This document shows, in pieces, positions 47,544 to 55,079 of a stretch of DNA of 64,000 nucleotides; position 1 is the stretch's first letter, and the number at the start of each line of letters is the position of its first letter. Both the position numbers and the translations under genes were made by a program. The stretch comes from Vibrio sp. UCD-FRSSP16_30 (lineage in GTDB: Bacteria; Pseudomonadota; Gammaproteobacteria; Enterobacterales; Vibrionaceae). The DNA is taken from positions 62,001 through 126,000 of the forward strand of contig NZ_LZFW01000002.1 of the NCBI RefSeq assembly GCF_001676025.1, given 5' to 3'. The notes beneath the pieces were generated by a model. It saw only the letters and a list, made by a program, of their open reading frames with translations, was not told where the DNA came from and did not search any database.

Positions 47544-49100
47544 TTACCATTCGTAACCCACACCAGCACCGATAGATACGTTTTCAGAACCGGTATCATA
47601 TGCAACATTTGAACGAGCAGTGAAGTTCTCAGTAAAACGAACACCAACACCACCTGCAATCGCATTTGCATCACCTGAGTGACCTAGCGCAACCGTAGTA
47701 CTAATTTTACCAACATTGTATGGCATAACTAATGAACTAGTCGCAATACCTTGCGCCATCGCACCATCCATAATTTTAGCTTGCTGCTCTAAATCAGCAC
47801 GTAGACCTTTAATATCTTGGCTGTTTTGTTCAATACTTTGCGTATTTCTATCAATGGCGAATGCATTGCTATCTATACGTGATGTATTGCTAGTAATGTG
47901 GTGCGTGTTACTAGTAATAGTTTGTGTATTAGCTGTAATGTGTTGTGCATTCGTTGTTGAACGAGCGTCTACCGCTTGAGCTAATTGAGTATTTGAATGA
48001 ACCACTTTTTGTGTCGCATCAATAGTCTGTGTATTGGCAGTGATATGTTGTGTATTCGTTGTTGAGCGAGCATCTAGTGTTTTCGCTAATTGAGTGTTTG
48101 AATCAATTGCTTTGGTATTGGTTTCAATACTTTGAGTATTTGATGAAATAGCCTGTGAGTTACTTACAATATCTTGAGCGTTAGTTGTTGAACGAACGTC
48201 TACCGCATGAGCTAATTGAGTATTTTCATCAATTGCTTGAGTGTTTGCTTCAGCTTGAAGTTCCGCATGAGTTGCTACGCCAGTATTTTGCACCATGGTT
48301 TGATGGTCATTAATAACTGTAGTAGCCACTTGTTGAATCTCTTTACCGTTATTTTCTGAATTAGTCTCTGCTTCACTAGCTATCTGCGTGTTAACTGCAA
48401 CAATCTGTTCTACTTCATTGATATTTTGCGTATTCGTTTCACCTCGAGTTTTTGGTACCGCCAATGTTTGAGCTTCTTGTGGTACAGGTTGTTTTATTTT
48501 ATATGCCTCTGATGGTGCAATTACTGGCATTGGTTGGGGGACTGGGTTAACTGCAATAGGTTCGGCAACAGGAGCTGTAGGAACTTTATGATAAGCACTT
48601 GACGGCTCAGTTACTAACATAGGTTGTGGGATTGGGTTAACTGCAATAGGTTCGGCAATAGGAGCTGTAGGAACTTTATGATAAGCACTTGACGGTGCAG
48701 GTACTAATATAGGTTGTGGGACTGGGTTAACTGCAATAGGTTCGGCAATAGGAGCTGTAGGAACTTTATGATAAGCACTTGACGGCTCAGTTACTAACAT
48801 AGGTTGTGGGACCGGGTTAACTGCAATAGGTTCGGCAACAGGGGCTGTAGGAGCTGTAGGAACTTTATGATAAGCACTTGACGGCTCAGTTACTAACATA
48901 GGTTGTGGAACCGGGTTAACTGCAATAGGTTCGGCAACAGGGGCCGTAGGAACGTTAGCTTTAGGGGGGACAGGATATGCCTGAGTTGATGCAGGAGTCG
49001 TTACATCAACTCCTTCGCCAATTATAGGTGCATTACTTGCCAATACACCTGTAGAAATAATTGCAGATACGGCTGCAGCTACCAAAGTTAATTTTCTCAT
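47544..49100 (-). CDS. trimeric autotransporter with proline-rich repeats and NT-rich coiled-coil stalk
   Basis: Surface protein of 518 aa secreted by the type Vc route. Signal peptide 1-22. Residues about 50-205 are five copies of a 30-residue proline-rich unit (AEPIAVNPVPQPMLVTEP, then SSAYHKVPTAPV). The stalk (about 225-445) is a regular heptad coil with many IxxNT units (IDENTQ, ISSNTQ, IETNTK, IDSNTQ, ITANTQ). The last 70 residues are a YadA-type anchor ending in GAGVGYEW, with the terminal aromatic. No globular head domain such as a YadA head is seen, which is unusual; the proline repeats take its place. A role in adhesion is inference from the class. The ATG follows AAGGT. Confidence 0.88.
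   Translation of the reverse strand: MRKLTLVAAAVSAIISTGVLASNAPIIGEGVDVTTPASTQAYPVPPKANVPTAPVAEPIAVNPVPQPMLVTEPSSAYHKVPTAPTAPVAEPIAVNPVPQPMLVTEPSSAYHKVPTAPIAEPIAVNPVPQPILVPAPSSAYHKVPTAPIAEPIAVNPIPQPMLVTEPSSAYHKVPTAPVAEPIAVNPVPQPMPVIAPSEAYKIKQPVPQEAQTLAVPKTRGETNTQNINEVEQIVAVNTQIASEAETNSENNGKEIQQVATTVINDHQTMVQNTGVATHAELQAEANTQAIDENTQLAHAVDVRSTTNAQDIVSNSQAISSNTQSIETNTKAIDSNTQLAKTLDARSTTNTQHITANTQTIDATQKVVHSNTQLAQAVDARSTTNAQHITANTQTITSNTHHITSNTSRIDSNAFAIDRNTQSIEQNSQDIKGLRADLEQQAKIMDGAMAQGIATSSLVMPYNVGKISTTVALGHSGDANAIAGGVGVRFTENFTARSNVAYDTGSENVSIGAGVGYEW
48511..48957. repeat. 90-bp in-frame tandem repeats in the autotransporter gene
   Basis: Units begin at 48541, 48631, 48721 (90 bp each) and 48811 (99 bp), with partial copies on both sides. 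They differ at few bases. The 48811 unit holds an extra 9-bp GGAGCTGTA, adding three residues. The number of units probably varies between strains. Confidence 0.9.
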
Positions 49101-49265
49101 AATCTTCTACCTTTCTGAATATTCAATTCAGACAAACCAAACTATCGACACGTTCAACGCACTAACTTCATCGAACGAATCACCTTGTCGCCCAATATAT
49201 TCCGATTATTAAATTTTTCACTGTCAATAAATGTAAACACACATTTCAAATATGACAAAAAAGAC

Positions 49266-49271
49266 ATTATA
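49266..49271 (-). promoter_or_regulatory. -10 element of the autotransporter gene
   Basis: A perfect TATAAT on the minus strand. No good -35 is seen at 17 bp; that position lies inside the left arm of the dyad at 49288-49318. Confidence 0.4.
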
Positions 49272-49287
49272 GATAAAAAACAAATAC

Positions 49288-49318
49288 TTAGTGTACATTT
49301 ACCATAAATAGACACTAA
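49288..49318. promoter_or_regulatory. 31-bp dyad between the autotransporter and HTH genes
   Basis: TTAGTGTACATTTA (49288-49301), a 3-bp centre, and TAAATAGACACTAA (49305-49318) match as an inverted repeat at 12 of 14 positions, with the outer seven perfect. It is a strong operator candidate for the divergent HTH regulator. No other gene lies in 49101-49436. Confidence 0.6.
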
Positions 49319-49338
49319 TTTAACGATATATTAAGATC

Positions 49339-49367
49339 TTGGAAGTATGTTAGAGATCACATTACAT
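49339..49367 (+). promoter_or_regulatory. candidate promoter of the HTH gene
   Basis: TTGGAA (49339-49344), a 17-bp spacer and TTACAT (49362-49367), about 70 bp before the ATG at 49437. Confidence 0.4.
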
Positions 49368-49436
49368 TAATATTCAGAGGTGTAGCATTGGAGCCGTTAT
49401 GACACATACAATGCAATATTGCTTGTAGGGAAACAT

Positions 49437-50087
49437 ATGCAATCGAAACAATCTGTTTTAGCAAAAAACATAAAAAAAAGAATGAATGATTTGAACATTC
49501 AGTCAAATTTAGCTTTAGCAAAAGATTCAGGGGTTAGTCGCGCAGTAATTACAAATATCATGCAGCATCCAGAAAAATCCATAATGGCAGATAGTGCTTT
49601 TTTATTGGGTAGGACTCTTCAATGTACAATGGAATGGCTTCTGACGGGTAAAGGGCCAATTACTCCGACGGGTCATTTAGATAGAGATAAGCGTTATGGA
49701 GCGCCGTTATTTTCTATTAATGACATATCTGATAAAGGCATAGATTTATTATTTTCTGAGGCTTCAAAAAATGAGGCCATCACTCGGTTTATGTGCCCAA
49801 CAGGAAATAAACCCAGTATTTTTACCGTTTGGCAAAGTCGCCCTGTGGGTCGCTTAAACCATGCTGGACATATCTATTTTGATAAAGATAAAAAACCAGT
49901 ATCTGGACAACTAGTTATTGTCCGAACTCACCCTGGCGCACCTTTAGAATATATGGAGTTTTATTCTGCCTATGACAAAAACTTTGTTCGTTATATAGAG
50001 GAGCATATTCCTGAGGATTTACGAATGATAGAGCTTCAAGATCATATGCAGATTATTGCGACATTTGAATGCTTTGTTGTTACATAA
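49437..50087 (+). CDS. HTH transcriptional regulator with S24/CI-like C-terminal domain
   Basis: 216-aa protein with an N-terminal Cro/CI-type helix-turn-helix (about 8-60, LALAKDSGVSRAVITNIMQ) and a C-terminal half (about 110-212) that resembles the dimerisation fold of phage repressors (GRLNHAGHIYFDKDKKPVSGQLVIVRTHPG). The serine of the usual GDSM motif and an obvious catalytic lysine are not seen, so it is probably not self-cleaving. I chose ATG 49437 after GGGA over a TTG 18 bp upstream. It diverges from the autotransporter gene, which is its most likely target. Similar regulators occur in prophages, but no phage genes are nearby. Confidence 0.75.
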   Translation: MQSKQSVLAKNIKKRMNDLNIQSNLALAKDSGVSRAVITNIMQHPEKSIMADSAFLLGRTLQCTMEWLLTGKGPITPTGHLDRDKRYGAPLFSINDISDKGIDLLFSEASKNEAITRFMCPTGNKPSIFTVWQSRPVGRLNHAGHIYFDKDKKPVSGQLVIVRTHPGAPLEYMEFYSAYDKNFVRYIEEHIPEDLRMIELQDHMQIIATFECFVVT

Positions 50088-50125
50088 TAAGCAGTTAATA
50101 CTATTGTAATTAAATCACACGCAAT

Positions 50126-50153
50126 AAAAATGGCAGTTAAAACTGCCATTTTT
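50126..50153. terminator. bidirectional terminator between the HTH gene and yadH
   Basis: AAAAATGGCAGTT and AACTGCCATTTTT are exact complements two bases apart, with A and T runs at the ends. Confidence 0.9.
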
Positions 50154-50178
50154 ATTTAGTTTAGACCATTGATATTCA

Positions 50179-50949
50179 TTAACTTCTTAGCCCAATACCT
50201 TTATCTACCAATTTATATGCCACAGCAAAAAGCACTGCGACAAAAATGGTTAATACGGTAAACGAACTGACAATATCAACGTCAGACACTCCTAAAAATC
50301 CATAACGGAATGCATTAACCATATATACGATTGGGTTGATTTTAGACACTGACTGCCAAAACTCAGGAAGCAGGTTTATTGAATAAAATACTCCGCCTAA
50401 ATAAGTAAGCGGCGTTAAGATAAAGGTCGGAATAATAGAGATATCATCAAAAGTTCCGGCAAAGACGGCGTTAATTAAGCCACCTAATGAGAATACGACT
50501 GAGGTTAAAAAGACCGTCGCAATAATAATTCCCCAGTGATGTACTTGCAGATCAACAAAGAATAATGAGACGAACGTTACGATACTTCCGACTAAGATTC
50601 CTCGCACTACCCCACCCATAACAAAACCAGCAATAATGACGTAAGTCGGCACTGGCGCAACCAACAACTCTTCAATATTCTTTTGGAATTTTGCACTAAA
50701 GAATGAAGATGCCACATTAGAGTAAGAGTTCGTGATCACGCTCATCATGATAAGACCTGGCACTATATATTCCATATAGCTAAAGCCGTTCATTTGTCCG
50801 ATACGCGAACCGATCAAATTACCAAATATGATAAAGTAAAGGGTCATGGTGATTGCAGGCGGTACTAACGTCTGTACCCAAATTCGAGTAAAACGATTAA
50901 TTTCTTTTCGTAATAGGCTTTTAAAAGCGGTCCAATAAACGGCATACAT
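50179..50949 (-). CDS. yadH: ABC-2 type transporter permease (YadH-like)
   Basis: Inner-membrane permease (256 aa) with six hydrophobic segments of the ABC2_membrane family, including FILTPLTYLGGVFYSINLLP before the last segments. The exported substrate is unknown. Its ATG overlaps the yadG stop by one base (TAATG). The pair lies next to can and hpt, as in E. coli. Confidence 0.92.
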   Translation of the reverse strand: MYAVYWTAFKSLLRKEINRFTRIWVQTLVPPAITMTLYFIIFGNLIGSRIGQMNGFSYMEYIVPGLIMMSVITNSYSNVASSFFSAKFQKNIEELLVAPVPTYVIIAGFVMGGVVRGILVGSIVTFVSLFFVDLQVHHWGIIIATVFLTSVVFSLGGLINAVFAGTFDDISIIPTFILTPLTYLGGVFYSINLLPEFWQSVSKINPIVYMVNAFRYGFLGVSDVDIVSSFTVLTIFVAVLFAVAYKLVDKGIGLRS

Positions 50950-51869
50950 TATTGTTGTTCCTTTTCTTCTCGCACTATTGTGACAAATAATTCTTCAAGG
51001 CGGTTGGCTTTATTGCGCATCGAAAGCACTTTAATACCAGCATCGCTAAGCTGAGCAAATACATGGTTAAGCCCTTGATCTTTCTTTAATTCAATTTCAA
51101 GAGAGCCATTAATAAAGTTCTGGCTTACCACATCGTCAAGTAGCTCAGGTTTAGCGCCTTCTTCTAAGTCTAAAATAAAGGTTTCGACCTTAAGCTTACC
51201 TAGTAGGCTTTTCATGCTGGTGTCTTCAATTAAGTCACCATGATTGATAATGCCAATATTGCGACAAAGCATTTCTGCTTCTTCAAGATAATGAGTGGTT
51301 AGGATAATAGTGATCCCTTCTTCATTAATCTTTTGCAAAAAGCCCCACATTGAGCGGCGCAGTTCAATATCAACCCCGGCTGTAGGCTCATCTAGAATGA
51401 GTAACTTAGGCTCATGCATCAACGCTCGAACGATCATCAAACGACGCTTCATGCCGCCAGACAGGCTTCGTGCTCGTTCATTACGTTTGTCCCATAAGTC
51501 TAATTGGGTGAGGTATTTCTTAGCTCTCTCTTTCGCATCAGCACGAGATACACCGTAGTAACCTGCTTGCTGTAGTACGATTTGTTCAACTGTCTCGAAC
51601 ATGTTGAAATTAAATTCTTGAGGAACCAAGCCTAAATATTGCTTCGCAAGCTCCAAATCTTGACTAAGATTATGACCAAAAACCGATACATTACCCGAGG
51701 TCTTATTCACTAGAGATGAAATAATACCAATGGTTGTCGACTTACCTGCGCCGTTAGGCCCAAGTAAGGCGTAAAAATCCCCTTTTTTAACACGAAGGGA
51801 GATACCTTTTAACGCTTCAAAGCCACCTTTGTACGTTTTTCGTAGATTCTCTATTTCTAATGCATACAT
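50949..51869 (-). CDS. yadG: ABC transporter ATPase (YadG-like)
   Basis: ATPase partner of YadH (306 aa). Walker A GPNGAGKST, signature LSGGMKRR, Walker B LLILDEPTAGVD and H-loop LTTHY are intact. The C-terminal domain (about 225-306) is typical of the CcmA/DrrA group. Substrate unknown. Confidence 0.92.
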   Translation of the reverse strand: MYALEIENLRKTYKGGFEALKGISLRVKKGDFYALLGPNGAGKSTTIGIISSLVNKTSGNVSVFGHNLSQDLELAKQYLGLVPQEFNFNMFETVEQIVLQQAGYYGVSRADAKERAKKYLTQLDLWDKRNERARSLSGGMKRRLMIVRALMHEPKLLILDEPTAGVDIELRRSMWGFLQKINEEGITIILTTHYLEEAEMLCRNIGIINHGDLIEDTSMKSLLGKLKVETFILDLEEGAKPELLDDVVSQNFINGSLEIELKKDQGLNHVFAQLSDAGIKVLSMRNKANRLEELFVTIVREEKEQQ

Positions 51870-51964
51870 ATGAAGTTGATTTCTCTATGATTATTTGTCA
51901 CAAATCCGATTTGATTTGATGATTTTTTAGGTATAGTAGCCTAAGATTTAAAAAAGGACTTACC

Positions 51965-52615
51965 ATGCCAGAAATTAAACTTTTATTTGAGAACAATTCC
52001 AAATGGTCTCATTCCCTCAAAGCTGATGAACCTGAGTACTTTACGACATTAGCACAGGGACAGAACCCTGACTTCCTGTGGATTGGTTGCTCAGATAGCC
52101 GAGTTCCTGCAGAACGATTAACCGGTCTCTTTTCTGGAGAGTTGTTTGTTCACCGTAATGTTGCTAACCAAGTCATTCACACCGATTTAAACTGTTTATC
52201 TGTAGTGCAATACGCTGTCGATGTACTAAAAGTGAAACACGTTATTATCTGTGGTCACTATGGCTGTGGCGGTGTTAATGCCTCTATTGAGAACCCTAAA
52301 TTAGGCTTAATCAATAACTGGCTACTGCATATTCGTGACTTATACCTAAAACATCGCGACATGCTAGATAAACTGTCACCCGAAGAAAGAACCGACAAAC
52401 TGTGTGAAATTAACGTTGCTGGCCAAGTCTACAACTTAGCTAACTCGACTATCATGCAGTCTGCATGGGAGCGAGGACAAGAAGTCGAAATTCACGGCGT
52501 TGTCTACGGTATCGGGGACGGCAAGCTTGAAGACCTTGGTGTTCGTTGTTCTAGCCATGAAACCTTAGAGCAAAACTTCCCAGAAGCTATGGCTAAAATC
52601 TTAAAACAAGATTAA
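51965..52615 (+). CDS. can: beta-carbonic anhydrase
   Basis: Zinc enzyme (216 aa) that interconverts CO2 and bicarbonate in the cytoplasm. Zinc ligands are seen in [10 protein letters not shown] (Cys, Asp) and GHYGCGGV (His, Cys). The ATG follows AAGGAC. It diverges from yadG. Confidence 0.96.
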   Translation: MPEIKLLFENNSKWSHSLKADEPEYFTTLAQGQNPDFLWIGCSDSRVPAERLTGLFSGELFVHRNVANQVIHTDLNCLSVVQYAVDVLKVKHVIICGHYGCGGVNASIENPKLGLINNWLLHIRDLYLKHRDMLDKLSPEERTDKLCEINVAGQVYNLANSTIMQSAWERGQEVEIHGVVYGIGDGKLEDLGVRCSSHETLEQNFPEAMAKILKQD

Positions 52616-52629
52616 TTTCAGTCACTAAT

Positions 52630-52666
52630 AAAGCCAATACCCATTTAACATGAGTATTGGCTTTTT
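52630..52666. terminator. terminator between convergent can and hpt
   Basis: AAAGCCAATAC (52630-52640) and GTATTGGCTTT (52654-52664) form an 11-bp stem with T residues after it. Confidence 0.85.
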
Positions 52667-52671
52667 GCTTT

Positions 52672-53199
52672 CTATAATGGGATCACTTTACCAATGTAAG
52701 GAAGGTTGCGATATTTCTGTGCGTAATCAATACCGACACCCACGACAAATTCGTCTGGGATTTCAAAACCAATCCACTTAACATCCACATGCACTTCGCG
52801 ACGAGAAGGCTTATCAAGCAAAGTAGCAATCTGAATAGATTTTGGTTCGCGAATAGATAAGATCTCACACACTTTGCTCAAGGTATTACCGGTATCGATA
52901 ATATCTTCAACTAGCAGTACATCTTTACCTTTAATATCATCATCCAGATCTTTAAGGATACGTACATCACGAGAGCTCTCCATGCTATTGCCATAGCTAG
53001 ATGCAGTCATAAAATCAACACTGTGGTCAACGGTTATAGCGCGAGATAAATCGGCCATAAATACAAATGATCCACGTAGAAGACCTACAACGACAAGCTC
53101 TTGGCTGTCTTTATAGTGTTCATTAATTAATGCACCAAGCTGCTGCACTCTTTCCTGAACCTTTTGTTCAGAAATCATCACTTCTACGGTATGTTTCAT
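52672..53199 (-). CDS. hpt: hypoxanthine phosphoribosyltransferase
   Basis: Purine salvage enzyme (175 aa) that joins hypoxanthine to PRPP to give IMP. The PRPP loop is [14 protein letters not shown] and the N-terminal [13 protein letters not shown] and C-terminal [14 protein letters not shown] are family marks. The ATG follows GAGAG. It marks a synteny joint: in V. cholerae hpt and lpd are far apart, while here they are neighbours. Confidence 0.96.
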   Translation of the reverse strand: MKHTVEVMISEQKVQERVQQLGALINEHYKDSQELVVVGLLRGSFVFMADLSRAITVDHSVDFMTASSYGNSMESSRDVRILKDLDDDIKGKDVLLVEDIIDTGNTLSKVCEILSIREPKSIQIATLLDKPSRREVHVDVKWIGFEIPDEFVVGVGIDYAQKYRNLPYIGKVIPL

Positions 53200-53352
53200 A
53201 CTGTTCTCTCGTATACTGGGCTCGCATCAACTATAGCTATAGACTGGAAAATTTGAGCAAAAGATTATTTTTTTGCTGTTCTATAACTGTAAAAAGCCAG
53301 TTGATGTTAAATGGGCATGCATTGTAACAAACTAATTTTCAAACCGAAAAAA

Positions 53353-53376
53353 AAACCCAGCCAAAGAGCTGGGTTT
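53353..53376 (-). terminator. pdh operon terminator after lpd
   Basis: On the minus strand AAACCCAGC, a 6-nt loop and GCTGGGTTT run into nine T. Confidence 0.9.
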
Positions 53377-53408
53377 ATAATAAATCTTAATTTTCAGTTG
53401 TTAAGAAA

Positions 53409-54833
53409 TTACTTCTTTTTAACTGCTTTTTTATTTGGAAGATCAGTAATAGAACCTTCAAATACTTCAGCCGCTAGACCGACAGATTCGTGTAGCGTTG
53501 GGTGAGCATGGATAGTCAATGCGATATCTTCCGCATCACAACCCATCTCGATAGCTAGACCAATCTCACCAAGAAGTTCACCACCGTTAGTACCTACAAC
53601 AGCACCACCGATTACACGATGAGTATCTTTATCAAAGATCATCTTAGTCATACCGTCAGCACAATCTGATGCGATTGCACGACCAGAAGCAGCCCAAGGG
53701 AAAGTAGAAACTTCGTAGTTAATGCCTTCAGCTTTTGCTTCTTTCTCAGTCTTACCAACCCATGCAACTTCTGGCTCAGTGTACGCGATTGATGGAATCA
53801 CTTTAGGATCGAAGTAGTGTTTCTTACCAGAAATAACTTCAGCCGCTACGTGACCTTCATGCACACCTTTGTGCGCAAGCATTGGTTGACCAACAACGTC
53901 ACCGATAGCATGGATATGAGGTACGTTAGTACGCATTTGCTTATCAACGTTAATGAAACCACGCTCATCAACTTCGATACCTGCTTTTTCAGCATCGATA
54001 AGTGCACCGTTAGGAACACGACCGATAGCCACTAGAACTGCATCGTAGCGCTCAGCTTCAGCTGGTGCTTTTTTGCCTTCCATTGAAACGTAGATACCGT
54101 CTTCTTTTGCTTCTACCGCTGTTACTTTAGTTTCAAGCATTAGCTTGAACTTGTCTTTAATGCGCTTAGTGAAGACTTTAACGATGTCTTTATCCGCAGC
54201 TGGGATAACTTGATCAAACATCTCAACAACGTCAACTTTAGAACCTAGAGAGTGGTAAACCGTACCCATCTCAAGACCGATGATACCACCACCCATGATA
54301 AGCAGTTTCTCTGGTACTTCTTTCAGCTCAAGTGCATCCGTAGAATCCCAAATACGTGGGTCTTCATGTGGAATGAACGGAAGTTTGATTGGGCGTGAAC
54401 CCGCTGCAATAATTGCGTTATCAAAAGTCACTGTTGTTGACGCTTCGCCTTCAACTTGAATTGTATTCGGGCCAGTAAATTTACCGAAACCGTTAACAAC
54501 CGTCACTTTACGCATCTTAGCCATGCCGTTTAGGCCGCCAGTAAGTTGATCAACAACTTTTTCTTTCCAGATGCGGATCTTGCCGATGTCAGTCGTTGGT
54601 TCACCAAATACAACACCGTGCTCAGCCATCGCTTTTGCTTCTTCGATAACTTTAGATACGTGTAAAAGTGCTTTTGATGGAATACAACCCACGTTTAGAC
54701 ATACACCACCTAGAGTGCTGTAACGTTCAACAAGTACCGTTTCAAGACCTAAATCTGCACAACGGAAAGCGGCAGAGTATCCAGCAGGACCAGAACCAAG
54801 TACTACAACTTGGGCTTTAATTTCTTTGCTCAT
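53409..54833 (-). CDS. lpd: dihydrolipoyl dehydrogenase (E3)
   Basis: FAD enzyme (474 aa) that re-oxidises dihydrolipoamide for the pyruvate and 2-oxoglutarate dehydrogenase complexes. Redox-active disulfide in GGVCLNVGCIPSKAL, FAD-binding GSGPAGYSAA, NAD-binding GGGIIGLEMG and the C-terminal His-Glu pair in HAHPTLHE are present. The ATG follows AAGAGGT. The 246-bp gap to aceF holds a hairpin and a 22-bp palindrome, so lpd probably also has its own promoter, fitting its use by several complexes. Confidence 0.97.
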   Translation of the reverse strand: MSKEIKAQVVVLGSGPAGYSAAFRCADLGLETVLVERYSTLGGVCLNVGCIPSKALLHVSKVIEEAKAMAEHGVVFGEPTTDIGKIRIWKEKVVDQLTGGLNGMAKMRKVTVVNGFGKFTGPNTIQVEGEASTTVTFDNAIIAAGSRPIKLPFIPHEDPRIWDSTDALELKEVPEKLLIMGGGIIGLEMGTVYHSLGSKVDVVEMFDQVIPAADKDIVKVFTKRIKDKFKLMLETKVTAVEAKEDGIYVSMEGKKAPAEAERYDAVLVAIGRVPNGALIDAEKAGIEVDERGFINVDKQMRTNVPHIHAIGDVVGQPMLAHKGVHEGHVAAEVISGKKHYFDPKVIPSIAYTEPEVAWVGKTEKEAKAEGINYEVSTFPWAASGRAIASDCADGMTKMIFDKDTHRVIGGAVVGTNGGELLGEIGLAIEMGCDAEDIALTIHAHPTLHESVGLAAEVFEGSITDLPNKKAVKKK

Positions 54834-54888
54834 TTTGACCTCTTTTAGTCATTATCCCTAACAGGCTAATTGGGTAATTGCGTCACCC

Positions 54889-54910
54889 TAGTTTACAAAC
54901 TTGTAAACTA
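54889..54910. promoter_or_regulatory. perfect 22-bp palindrome between aceF and lpd
   Basis: TAGTTTACAA (54889-54898), centre AC, TTGTAAACTA (54901-54910). All ten pairs match. No T run follows on either strand, so it is more likely a protein-binding site than a terminator. It lies about 55-75 bp before the lpd ATG. Confidence 0.55.
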
Positions 54911-55051
54911 AGAGAAAACTAATTCCATTTAGGCTGTGAGCTATACAACAATTCGACGTATCTTTTCTTAGATTCCGTCCAATTTTGTTAATGAATTGCG
55001 AAAAAATCACTCGTACTACATTTGACTTTAGCCAACACCGCGAGTGAGAAA

Positions 55052-55071
55052 AGCAGCTCTTGCGAGCTGCT
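55052..55071 (-). terminator. hairpin terminator after aceF
   Basis: AGCAGCTC and GAGCTGCT pair across a 4-nt loop just past the aceF stop, followed on the minus strand by TTTTCTC. Likely partial, as lpd follows. Confidence 0.7.
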
Positions 55072-55079
55072 CTGCTTTA

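Noticed and set aside
48511..48957. Regular direct repeats that could suggest a CRISPR array
   Set aside because: The units are 90 bp, contiguous without unique spacers, and in frame in a protein gene.
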